This document shows positions 33,629 through 41,151 of a stretch of DNA of 64,000 nt, one piece after another. The position numbers and the translations under genes were made by a program. The notes under the pieces were generated by a model, which did no database searches, was not told the DNA's origin, and saw nothing but the letters and a program-made list of their open reading frames with translations. Source of the DNA: Ramlibacter humi (GTDB lineage: Bacteria > Pseudomonadota > Gammaproteobacteria > Burkholderiales > Burkholderiaceae_C); assembly GCF_004681975.1 (NCBI RefSeq), contig NZ_SMLK01000001.1, positions 372,001-436,000 of the forward strand, read 5' to 3'. The first letter of the stretch is position 1. Each line of letters opens with the position of its first letter.

Positions 33629-34222
33629 ATGCCTTTGCCCGATCCGGCGCCGCGCCGGCACCTGCATACGCGCGCCGTCACCTACACCGGCTTTCTCCGC
33701 GAGGACGGCCTTTGGGACATCGAAGGCGAGCTGCGCGACACCAAGACGTACGGCTTCGTCCGCTCGGACGGCAGCGACATGCCGCCGGGACGTCCCATCC
33801 ACCACATGCTCATCCGCCTGACGGTGGATGAGGCGATGACCATCCGCGAGGTCGCCACCTCGATGGACGGCACGCCTTTCGGCGAATGCCAGCAGGGCAA
33901 CGACCCGATGCAGAAGATGGTGGGCGCGCGGCTGGGCCCGGGCTGGCGCCAGGCCATCGAGGCCGCGCTGGGCGGCGTGCGCGGCTGCACGCACCTGCGC
34001 GAGCTGCTCTTCAACATGGCGACGGCGGCGTACCAGACCATCTTCCCCTGGCGCGAGAGCGAAAGGCGTGGTGCGGGCCAGGCGCCTTCGCAGGCCACCG
34101 AGCCGCCGTATCACCTCGGCCGTTGCATCGCGTGGGACCCCAGCGGCGCCGTCACCCAGCGCTACTACCCGCAGTTCTTCGGCCAGCCGCTCAAGCGCGC
34201 CGTCAAGCCGCCGCGGGCTTGA
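33629..34222 (+). CDS. DUF2889 domain-containing protein
   Basis: This 197-residue soluble protein matches the DUF2889 family, common in Burkholderiales, by PRRHLHTRAVTYTGFLREDG and DIEGELRDTKTYGF near the N-terminus, HHMLIRLTVDEAMTIREVAT, a Cys-containing segment (FGECQQGNDPMQKMVG) and RGCTHLRELLFNMATAAYQT. Function is unknown; family genes often sit near metabolic operons for aromatic compounds. It follows the HTH gene by 15 bp. Its end overlaps the convergent methyltransferase gene by 20 bp. Confidence 0.85.
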   Translation: MPLPDPAPRRHLHTRAVTYTGFLREDGLWDIEGELRDTKTYGFVRSDGSDMPPGRPIHHMLIRLTVDEAMTIREVATSMDGTPFGECQQGNDPMQKMVGARLGPGWRQAIEAALGGVRGCTHLRELLFNMATAAYQTIFPWRESERRGAGQAPSQATEPPYHLGRCIAWDPSGAVTQRYYPQFFGQPLKRAVKPPRA

Positions 34223-34835
34223 CCCAGGTGAACACCCGCATGGGCGGGACATTCACCCATTCCCACTCCGCCGCGGGTTCACCCAGGTAGGGCGTGGTGT
34301 AGGTCGCCACGTGTGGCCGCACCTGGTAAGCCACGAAGCGGCCGCCCGGCCGCAGCACTTTCGCGACCGCCGCGGCGATGCGATCCGAGACGTCCGCGGG
34401 CATGGTGGAGAAGGGGATGCCCGACAGGATGGCATCGGGCGCCGGCAACCGCCGCGCGGCCAGCAGCGATTCGATCTGCTCGGCACTGGCCTGTTCGAGC
34501 AGCAGTCGCGGGTCGTGCAGTTTCGTCTGCAGCAGCGCGTGGAAGTGCGTGTCGAGTTCGATCGCCAGCAGCCGCGCCGAAGGCTGCATGGCGCGCAGGA
34601 ACGCGGCCGTGGTGCCGCCCGTGCCCGGGCCCAGCTCGACCACCGTGCGCGCTTGCGCCAGCGCCGCGTTGCGAACCAGGCGCTGTTCCAGCCGGTGCGA
34701 GCTCGGCACGACCGAGCCGACCTGTGCCGGGTGGCGAAGGAAGCCGCGCAGGAATTCGAGGGCGTCGCGCGGCTCGCGCGCGGGCCGCTGGGCGAAAGGG
34801 CCGGCACGGCCGGCGCGGGATTCGTGGAGGGCCAT
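34203..34835 (-). CDS. class I SAM-dependent methyltransferase
   Basis: This 210-residue methyltransferase has motif I VVELGPGTGGTTAAF and motif II-like LAIELDTHFHALLQ, then DAILSGIPFSTMPADV with the NPPY-equivalent region and GGRFVAYQVRPHV. The pattern resembles phospholipid N-methyltransferase (PmtA-like) and rRNA dimethylase relatives. The substrate is not certain; a phospholipid is plausible because RxxLVRNAAL and FLRGFLRHPAQVGSVVPSS are shared with PmtA-like proteins. Start at 34835. It overlaps the DUF2889 gene by 20 bp at the 3' end. Confidence 0.82.
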   Translation of the reverse strand: MALHESRAGRAGPFAQRPAREPRDALEFLRGFLRHPAQVGSVVPSSHRLEQRLVRNAALAQARTVVELGPGTGGTTAAFLRAMQPSARLLAIELDTHFHALLQTKLHDPRLLLEQASAEQIESLLAARRLPAPDAILSGIPFSTMPADVSDRIAAAVAKVLRPGGRFVAYQVRPHVATYTTPYLGEPAAEWEWVNVPPMRVFTWVKPAAA

Positions 34836-34981
34836 GGTTCGCCTGCTTCTGTTGGGTGCGGGGGATTCTGGTGGCGTGAGCGCGTGCGTGGTGTCGGACG
34901 GAGCCGCCACGCTGGGAAGCTCTGCAGGCGTGCGTTGTTGCTGGAGGTCAGAGCGAGACATGGTGCTGGGAGGCTCTGCGG
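34836..34981. other. intergenic stretch before repeat cluster
   Basis: The 477-bp gap 34836-35312 between the methyltransferase and the first Asp-box lipoprotein has no gene. This first part shows no clear promoter and no coding pattern. Confidence 0.5.
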
Positions 34982-35089
34982 GCGCGGCGGGTGGCGCCTG
35001 TCGCGGCCTCATGCTCCAGCGGCCGTGCTTCGCTGACGCTCGCACAGGTTTCCTGCCGAATCGGCCGCGCCAGGCGCCACCCGCCGCGC
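34982..35089. repeat. inverted repeat with dispersed 23-bp block
   Basis: GCGCGGCGGGTGGCGCCTG at 34982-35000 is the exact complement of 35071-35089. The right-hand 23 bp (35067-35089) is identical to 21091-21113 in the other repeat-bearing gap. Spacer of 70 bp includes TCGCACAGGTTTCCTGCCGA. It is part of a dispersed repeat family. Confidence 0.7.
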
Positions 35090-35147
35090 CGGCACGCGCG
35101 TGCGGGAATGACGCAGACGGTGGCTGTTCATTCTTTGGACCCGCGCT

Positions 35148-35191
35148 CTGGTTCCGCGCGCCAGGCCGGGCACCGCCTGGCGCGAGGGCGC
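35148..35191. repeat. dispersed repeat copy, shared with 21276-21405
   Basis: CTGGTTCCGCGCGCC at 35148-35162 equals 21276-21290, and the 30 bp at 35162-35191 equals 21376-21405. Here the two blocks abut while in the other copy an 85-bp loop separates them, so this copy is a version without the loop. It lies 15 bp from the terminator of the lipoprotein gene. Confidence 0.7.
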
Positions 35192-35207
35192 GCTCTGCTG
35201 AACTCCC

Positions 35208-35239
35208 AAAAAAACGGGCCGGGATTCCCACCCCGGCCC
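35208..35239 (-). terminator. rho-independent terminator
   Basis: On the minus strand a GC stem (GGGCCGGGG paired with CCCGGCCC, with a GTGGGAAT-type loop) is followed by TTTTTTT. In plus coordinates the T-run is A7 at 35208-35214 and the stem spans 35216-35239. It lies 74 bp past the stop of the lipoprotein gene at 35313. Confidence 0.85.
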
Positions 35240-35312
35240 AACTCCCTTGAAACTACTTTCCCTTCCCTTTCCCTTTTCGCTCTCCCTTGCTCTCGCCCTT
35301 CTCGCGTGACAG

Positions 35313-36908
35313 CTATCGAATCGTGAACGGCCCGCCGCCGGAGTTGCTGATCGTGAAGCGGCCGTTGCCCTGGTAAGTCACCTCGACCATCTGGCCTTGT
35401 CCGCCGGTGATGGAACCCACCGTGCCGCCGGACGTGCGGTTGCCTTGCGAGGTGTAGATCAGCCCGCCTGTGCCGTTGAGGCCCGCGTCGGCGACCGTGA
35501 CCCAGTTGCCGTCGAACGAGAGGCTGACGGCGCGGTACCAGCGGTTTTCGCCGTACCAGTTCCAGTTGCCGCCGGCGTCGGGGCTGATGAAGACGTAGCC
35601 GGTGTGGCCGTTGACGTCGTCGCGCGGCTCCAGCGCGCTGACGATGCGGCCGTCGCCCGACACGGCGACACCCGACCAGTTGGAGAAGCCGAAGCGCTTG
35701 GCCCAGGTCACGCCGCCGTCGGCGCTGGTCCACGGGAAGCCGCCGTTGTCCAGCGCGGCCATGCGCAGGCCGTCGCTGCTGGCGGCGACGAAGGTCCAGT
35801 TGCCGGTGGGCGGGTCGACGGGGTCGTTGACCGCGGGCTTGGTCCAGGTGGCGCCGCCGTCCTGCGACACCCAGACGCCCTGGCGCGTGGCGTCGCCGGA
35901 GAACTTCGATGCCACCGCTACCAGGCGCAGGCCGTTCTCGGAACCGGCGATGCCGCGCCAGTCGGTGTTGCCGGTGCCGGCGGCGGCGTTGAAGGTCGCG
36001 CCGCCATCGGTGGACAGCTGCACCGCGCCGCCGTTCACCACGCCGGCGATGCGCTGGCCGTCGGCGGAGAGGTACACGCCGGTCCAGAACTGGTTGACCG
36101 ACGTGCGCGCGGTCCAGGTCATGCCGTAGTCGTTGGACGCGTAGAGCAGGCCGTCGCGAACGGCGGCGACGAGGCGGCTGCCGTCCGGCGTCATCGCCAT
36201 CGCGCTCCACGCGGCGGCGGGCGCGTTGCTGCGCGTCCAGGTCGCGCCGCCGTCCTGCGAGACGTAGATGCCGCCGCCGTTGGCCGCGGCCGCGAGGCGG
36301 TTGCCGCTGGCCGAAGAAGCCGTCAACGACCAGTTCTGGTTCGGCTGCGCGGCGTCCACGGTGCGCGGCGTCCACGCCGTGCCGGGCACCACGTTGCCGG
36401 GCAGGTTGGTCGTCTCCACGTACTGCAGTTCGTTCTGCGCGAGCCGCCACGGCGCGGTGCCGGAGCCGGTGACGCGCACCGTGTCGCCGGCGCGCAGGCT
36501 GGCGTTGGCGGGTAGCGCGATCACCCACGGCGTGCTGCCGCTGGCCGTGACCGTGTAGCTGCCGTTGGGCGTGGCTTGCTGCGACACGCCAGGGGCGGGC
36601 GCGGAGGTCGGCGCGGGTGTGGGGGCGGGGGTCGGTGCGGGCGTGGGGCCAGGCGCAGGTATCGGCGCGGAGGTAGGAGCCGGCGTGGGCGCGGCGGTCG
36701 GGGCCGGGGTCGGCGAAGGAACCGTTTCCGGTTCGCCCGTGACCGTCCCGTTGCCCGACGCCGTGGCTTGCGTGGCGTTGGTGTTGTTGCTGGCGACCGT
36801 GTCCGCGCCGCCGCCACCACCACCGCACGCACTGAGCCACAGCGCCGCCAGCGCCGCGCTGATCACGACCGCCGAGCGCTGCGCTCCGCCATGCCCTTGC
36901 TTGTCCAT
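35313..36908 (-). CDS. Asp-box repeat lipoprotein with Pro-Thr linker
   Basis: This 531-residue lipoprotein has signal SAALAALWLSACGG (lipobox LSAC, Cys28), a Gly-run, and a low-complexity linker (about 60-108) of PTPAPTxAP repeats. A domain with six Asp-box or BNR-type motifs follows (SQDGGATWT twice, SNDYGMTWT, STDGGATFN, SADGGVTWA, SPDAGGNWN), giving a beta-propeller that would face the periplasm or surface. It has a C-terminal strand pair GQMVEVTYQGNGRF. Catalytic residues of sialidases were not identified, so it is more likely a binding protein. Paralogue of the next gene; own terminator. Confidence 0.85.
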   Translation of the reverse strand: MDKQGHGGAQRSAVVISAALAALWLSACGGGGGGADTVASNNTNATQATASGNGTVTGEPETVPSPTPAPTAAPTPAPTSAPIPAPGPTPAPTPAPTPAPTSAPAPGVSQQATPNGSYTVTASGSTPWVIALPANASLRAGDTVRVTGSGTAPWRLAQNELQYVETTNLPGNVVPGTAWTPRTVDAAQPNQNWSLTASSASGNRLAAAANGGGIYVSQDGGATWTRSNAPAAAWSAMAMTPDGSRLVAAVRDGLLYASNDYGMTWTARTSVNQFWTGVYLSADGQRIAGVVNGGAVQLSTDGGATFNAAAGTGNTDWRGIAGSENGLRLVAVASKFSGDATRQGVWVSQDGGATWTKPAVNDPVDPPTGNWTFVAASSDGLRMAALDNGGFPWTSADGGVTWAKRFGFSNWSGVAVSGDGRIVSALEPRDDVNGHTGYVFISPDAGGNWNWYGENRWYRAVSLSFDGNWVTVADAGLNGTGGLIYTSQGNRTSGGTVGSITGGQGQMVEVTYQGNGRFTISNSGGGPFTIR

Positions 36909-37069
36909 CTTCCCTTTGCTCCCTCGAATGCGATTGCTGCGACGGGGGAATTCTCGAAAGCGGGGGCTGCCTCGGCCGTGGGCCTACCCGCAGAGTCAGC
37001 GTAGGAGGGGCTGGCTCGGCGGTGTCGGGCGCGCGCCGAGCCCGAAGGGGCTATTGCCCAGCCAGGACG

Positions 37070-37097
37070 AAAAAAAGCCGGGCCCTGAGGCCCGGCT
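37070..37097 (-). terminator. rho-independent terminator
   Basis: On the minus strand AGCCGGGCC, loop TCAG, GGCCCGGCT is followed by TTTTTTT. In plus coordinates the stem is 37076-37084 with 37089-37097 and A7 is 37070-37076. It lies 42 bp past the stop of the 37139-38332 lipoprotein gene. Confidence 0.88.
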
Positions 37098-37138
37098 CTT
37101 TCGTCTCCCTCCCTGCAGGGTGACAGCGTGATCCGGAT

Positions 37139-38332
37139 TTACTGGCCCACGATCGTGCCCGAGGACACGTAGACGCGGCCGGTCGTGGCGCCGAAGGTGC
37201 CGGCGGCCAGCACCATGCGGGTGGCGGCGCCGTCGATGGCGATCGAGCGCCAGTTGCTTTCACCGGCCGGCGAATCCATCACCGAGAACGAGGTGCCGCC
37301 GTTCGTGGAGACCAGCAGCTCGCCGCCCAGCGTGCCGCCGGCGCGCGAGGACAGGCTGGCCACGATGGTCTGGCCGTCGCCGGACACGTCCACCGAGGTG
37401 TACGCGCCGCCGGTGGCGTCGCCGCGCACCCAGGTGGCGCCACGGTCGTGCGACACGTAGATGCCGGTGCTGTTGACGCCCGCGAAGTCGGTGTTGGCGA
37501 CCGCGACGATGGTGTTGCCGTCCGGCGTGATCGCGCTGCGGTACCAGCTGTCGGCCACCGCCGTGCCACCCACGGTGACGGGCAGCGGGTTGATGGTGAC
37601 GCCGCCGTCGGTGGACAGGTACAGGCTGCCGTTCTGGCTGCCGAGGATCACCACGTTGCCGTCGGCCGAGCTGTCCACCGTGCGGAACGCGGCGCCGGCG
37701 ACGGCCTGGGTCGTGAACGTCGGCGTGGCGGCGGTGCCGTTGGCCGAGCGGTACACGTTGCCGTTGATGTCCACGGCGACGATCATCGTGCCGTCGGCGG
37801 AGACGGTCACCGATTCGTAGCTCAGGTTGCCGCCCGCGTTGTACGCGGTGTCGATCACCGCCCAGGTGGCGCCACCGTCCAGCGAGCGGTGCATCGCGCC
37901 GCCGAAGCCCAGGACCACGATGGTGTTGCCGTCGGCGCTCATGTCGGCCGCGATCCAGCTGCCGGTGTTGGACAGCGTGGTGTCGGTCCAGGTGGCGCCG
38001 CCGTCGCGAGAGATCGCGAAGGGGCCGGGGATGGCGCCGGCGACCATCACCGTGCCGGCCTGGTTCTCGTTGACCCAGTGCCACATCTGCGGCGTGCTGG
38101 TGGAGCCGCCGGTGGCGGTGGCCCAGGCCAGCTGGGTGGCGGGCGCTGGCGTCGGCGCCGGCGCCGGCGCGGGGGCGCCGGTGCCGCCGCCGGCGGCCGG
38201 CGCAGGTGCGGACGTGCCGCCATCGGTGGCCACGGGGGTGCTATCGCCGCCGCCGCCACCACACGCTGCAAGCCACATCGCGGCCAGCGCAGCGGTAATC
38301 ACCACACGGGTTTTCGTTTCTCCCTTGAACAT
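37139..38332 (-). CDS. Asp-box repeat lipoprotein, shorter paralogue
   Basis: This 397-residue lipoprotein has a lipobox in AAMWLAACGG (Cys24), an Ala/Pro/Gly linker (SAPAPAAGGGTGAPAPAPAP) and a propeller-type domain with five Asp-box-like motifs (SRDGGATWT, SLDGGATWA, STDGGVTIN, SHDRGATWV, STNGGTSFS). It matches the neighbour in plan but lacks the strand domain that follows the linker there. Function is unknown; the shared architecture suggests duplication. It is divergent from the aldo/keto reductase gene with a 294-bp gap that has no repeats seen. Confidence 0.85.
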   Translation of the reverse strand: MFKGETKTRVVITAALAAMWLAACGGGGGDSTPVATDGGTSAPAPAAGGGTGAPAPAPAPTPAPATQLAWATATGGSTSTPQMWHWVNENQAGTVMVAGAIPGPFAISRDGGATWTDTTLSNTGSWIAADMSADGNTIVVLGFGGAMHRSLDGGATWAVIDTAYNAGGNLSYESVTVSADGTMIVAVDINGNVYRSANGTAATPTFTTQAVAGAAFRTVDSSADGNVVILGSQNGSLYLSTDGGVTINPLPVTVGGTAVADSWYRSAITPDGNTIVAVANTDFAGVNSTGIYVSHDRGATWVRGDATGGAYTSVDVSGDGQTIVASLSSRAGGTLGGELLVSTNGGTSFSVMDSPAGESNWRSIAIDGAATRMVLAAGTFGATTGRVYVSSGTIVGQ

Positions 38333-38626
38333 CTCGAGCCTCCAAGTTGCTGATAAGACGCGATCGATACACGTCGCAACGGATGGTCTGCATTCCCAAC
38401 CTCGGCCGCTTGCGCGTTTGGAGCGTCTCTCTGTAGGAGAAATGCCCAGCGGAAACTCTGCCGATTGCGAACTGCAACAGTGCCTAGTTCGCGGGGGCTA
38501 TGCACTAGCCCCATGGGGCTATCTCGTGCGCAGCCGACTGCCGCGCACGCGGCGTCCTGCCGGGCAGGAATCCATCTGCGCGATCGCGGAAAAAAGATCG
38601 ATGCGCCGCGCGGTAAGCTCGCCCGC

Positions 38627-39625
38627 ATGGAATACCGACGCCTTGGCCGCAGCAACCTGCGCGTATCCGCCCTGTGCCTGGGCACGATGATGTTCGGCGA
38701 CCAGACCGATGCGAAGGAAGCGTCGTCCATCGTGGCCGACGCGCGCGATCGCGGCGTGAACTTCCTCGACACCGCGGACGTGTACACGAAGGGCGCTTCG
38801 GAAACGATGGTGGGCGAGCTGCTGCGCGGACAGCGCGACGACTGGGTGCTGGCCACCAAGCTGGGCAACGCCATGGGCGACGCGCCCAACCGCTCGCAGT
38901 ACTCGCGCTGGTGGATCGTGCGCGAGGTGGAAGCCAGCCTGAAGCGCCTGCAGACCGACCGCATCGACGTGCTGTACCTGCACCGCGACTTCGCGGGCAT
39001 GGACTTCGAGGAGCCGCTGCGCGCGCTGGGCGACCTGATCCAGTCGGGCAAGCTGCTGTACTGGGGCGTGTCCAACTTCCGCGGCTGGCGCATCGCCGAG
39101 GCGGTGCGCACCGCGCGCGAACTGGGCGTGCCCGGGCCCGCGGTCTGCCAGCCGTACTACAACCTGCTCAACCGGATGCCGGAAGTCGAGATCCTGCCGG
39201 CCTGCGAACACCACGGCCTGGGCGTGGTGCCCTACAGCCCGATCGCGCGCGGCGTGCTCACCGGCAAGTATCTGCCCGGGCAGGCGGCCGCCGAAGGCAC
39301 GCGCGCCGCGCGCGGCGACAAGCGCATCCACGAGACCGAGTTCCGCGAGGAATCGCTGCGCATCGCGCAGACGCTGCTGCCGCATGCGGCCGCCCGCGGC
39401 GTGACGCTGGCGCAGTTCGCCACCGCATGGGTGCTGGCGCACCGCGCGGTGAGTTCGGTCATCGCCGGCCCCCGCACGCTCGAGCAGTGGCAGGCCTACC
39501 CGGCCGCGCTGGACTGCCGGCTGGAAGCGGAAGACGAGGCGCTGATCGATTCGCTGGTGGTGCCCGGCCATCCGTCCACGCCGGGCTTCAACGATCCGGC
39601 GTACCCGCTGCCGCCGCGGCGCTAG
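38627..39625 (+). CDS. aldo/keto reductase
   Basis: This 332-residue NADPH-dependent oxidoreductase has a (beta/alpha)8 barrel with the tetrad Asp in FLDTADVYTKGASE, Tyr six residues later, Lys in LATKLGNAM and His in VLYLHRDFAG. The C-terminal cofactor motif is seen in SSVIAGPRTLEQW. Similar to the yghZ/tas branch that reduces methylglyoxal and other aldehydes. The ATG at 38627 is preferred over upstream in-frame starts because the first strand YRRLGRSNLRVSAL follows at once. It is 131 bp before the PilZ pair. Confidence 0.9.
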   Translation: MEYRRLGRSNLRVSALCLGTMMFGDQTDAKEASSIVADARDRGVNFLDTADVYTKGASETMVGELLRGQRDDWVLATKLGNAMGDAPNRSQYSRWWIVREVEASLKRLQTDRIDVLYLHRDFAGMDFEEPLRALGDLIQSGKLLYWGVSNFRGWRIAEAVRTARELGVPGPAVCQPYYNLLNRMPEVEILPACEHHGLGVVPYSPIARGVLTGKYLPGQAAAEGTRAARGDKRIHETEFREESLRIAQTLLPHAAARGVTLAQFATAWVLAHRAVSSVIAGPRTLEQWQAYPAALDCRLEAEDEALIDSLVVPGHPSTPGFNDPAYPLPPRR

Positions 39626-39756
39626 TCCGACCGGGCCGGGAGGCTGTTGCGAATCCCGACACCCTGTTACGCCCCGCTCCTACACGGACGCTGGGTGCCC
39701 GCCGCCTAACCTGCTGCCCAAAGCGCCGCAGATGCGCGAACAGGGAGAAGAGATCG

Positions 39757-40068
39757 ATGCAGGATGCGCAAAGAGAGCGATCGGCCCAGCGCTTCGGGTT
39801 GGCGTTGCCGATCACGATGGAAGGCGAGGAATGCGCCTGCCATGACCTCAGCGCGACCGGTGTCCTGCTGGAATCCGCGGCCGCGCCCGACCTGGGCGCG
39901 CACGTGTCGCTGACGCTTCAGTACCAGGCCGAAGGCCGCGAGTTCAGCCTCGGCTGCCAGGGCGAGGTGGTGCGCGTGGAGCGGCACGGCGAGAACTACA
40001 ACATCGCCGTGCGGCTGGACGAGCCCCTGTTCAAGGACGCGGTGCCGCAGGAAGGCGGCACCGGCTGA
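39757..40068 (+). CDS. PilZ domain c-di-GMP-binding protein
   Basis: This 103-residue protein is a single PilZ domain. The c-di-GMP site is complete: RSAQR (RxxxR) at 8-12 and DLSATG (D/NxSxxG) near 30. Beta-barrel strands follow. As a stand-alone domain it would bind a partner when c-di-GMP is present. The ribosome site AGGGAGAAGAG precedes the ATG. The second PilZ gene starts 31 bp later, so they form a unit. Confidence 0.88.
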   Translation: MQDAQRERSAQRFGLALPITMEGEECACHDLSATGVLLESAAAPDLGAHVSLTLQYQAEGREFSLGCQGEVVRVERHGENYNIAVRLDEPLFKDAVPQEGGTG

Positions 40069-40099
40069 GCCGGTGCCCGATGGCGAAGGGAGAGAAAGA

Positions 40100-40417
40100 A
40101 TGGCCATGGCCGAACCCCGGGTTGTCGTGCCGCTGCGGCGGCGCGAGGAAAAGCGAGGCGCCGAGCGCTTCGAGATGGAACTGCCGCTGACCGTGGCCAA
40201 CGGCCAGGGCGGCATCACGCGCGATGTCAGCCTGTCGGGGCTGTCGTTCACCTCGCGCCAGCCTTACGTCGTGGGCGAGCACATCGACCTCACGGTGGAC
40301 TACCTGCTGGACGGGCACAGCTTCCCGCTGCGCTGTGAAGCCGTGGTGGTGCGCTGCGAGCCGGCGGACGGCGGCTTCACCGTCGGCGCCAAGCTGACCA
40401 CGGCTTTCCTCGAATAG
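40100..40417 (+). CDS. PilZ domain protein
   Basis: This 105-residue PilZ protein carries RGAER (RxxxR) at about residue 20 and DVSLSG (DxSxxG), so c-di-GMP binding is likely. The N-terminus has a basic segment (PLRRREEKRGAERF). The ATG at 40100 follows GAAGGGAGAGAAAG; a GTG at 40073 is possible but lacks a ribosome site. It resembles the gene before it in plan, not in detail, so the two may have different partners. Confidence 0.85.
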   Translation: MAMAEPRVVVPLRRREEKRGAERFEMELPLTVANGQGGITRDVSLSGLSFTSRQPYVVGEHIDLTVDYLLDGHSFPLRCEAVVVRCEPADGGFTVGAKLTTAFLE

Positions 40418-40473
40418 CGCGCGCCGGTTCCGACCCGGGCAGTCGGGCATGGCCGCCGCGTGATAATGCGCGG

Positions 40474-41151
40474 ATGGGTTTGCTCAAGAAGATCTTCAGG
40501 AACGACGGACGCGAAGGGCCGGCTTCGGAAGCGCCTTCGGGCACCCGTTTCCAGGACAGCGACAGCGGCGGCGAGAACGAGACCGAAGCCCAGCGCACCG
40601 CCGTGCGGCGCGAACTGGTGCAGGTCACGCTGCGCGAGACCATGCGACGCCACGCCATCCCTTCCGACTGGCTGGACGTGCGCATGCTGCCGGTCGTCAC
40701 CCGCAAGAACAAGAGCGGGCTGCACGTGCAGCTGATCGTCAAGCAGGGGCAGGGCAGCCTGCTGACCTACATCCCCGCTTTCCAGAGCGCCTTCATGGCC
40801 GAGATCGAGAAGTTCGAGCCGCGCGCCTGGGACTGGCTGCTCAGCATCTCGTGGCAGTTCTCCGGCATCAGCGCCAGCAGCGCGGGCGAGCTGCCCGGCT
40901 CCGGCGACTGGAAGGTGGTCGACGGCAGCGCCGCGGGTGCCGTCGCCGCGGTGCCGGACACCGGCCCCGGCAGCCTGGGCGCGCAGGCGGATGCCGGCAT
41001 CGACGACGACGTCGCGCAGGACCTGAAGGCGCTGTTCGCCATCCGCGACGCGGCGCTTCGCAACGAAACGCCGCTGTCTCCGCCGGACGAGAACGACTTC
41101 GAGCCGACGCGGCCGGGCTTCACGCCCAGCGGCGGCGGCCCGGGCTCCTAG
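40474..41151 (+). CDS. hypothetical 225-aa protein
   Basis: The product is not recognised. It begins MGLLKKIFRNDGREGPASEA, has a charged linker, then a core at about 40-135 with a helix and strands (RRELVQVTLRETMRRHAIPS, GLHVQLIVKQGQGSLLTYIP, FEPRAWDWLLSISWQF), and a disordered acidic C-terminus (PPDENDFEPTRPGF). No signal peptide is seen. It shares CTAG at its stop with the convergent DUF5666 gene. Genes of similar design occur near pilus or c-di-GMP genes; no function is claimed. Confidence 0.7.
   Translation: MGLLKKIFRNDGREGPASEAPSGTRFQDSDSGGENETEAQRTAVRRELVQVTLRETMRRHAIPSDWLDVRMLPVVTRKNKSGLHVQLIVKQGQGSLLTYIPAFQSAFMAEIEKFEPRAWDWLLSISWQFSGISASSAGELPGSGDWKVVDGSAAGAVAAVPDTGPGSLGAQADAGIDDDVAQDLKALFAIRDAALRNETPLSPPDENDFEPTRPGFTPSGGGPGS

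Noticed and set aside
36580-36740. Possible CRISPR-like or tandem DNA repeat
   Set aside because: The periodicity comes from the Pro-Thr-Ala codons in the lipoprotein stalk; the units vary in length and have no spacer structure.
35313-36908. Sialidase
   Set aside because: Asp boxes alone do not make a sialidase; the Arg triad and catalytic Tyr/Glu were not identified.
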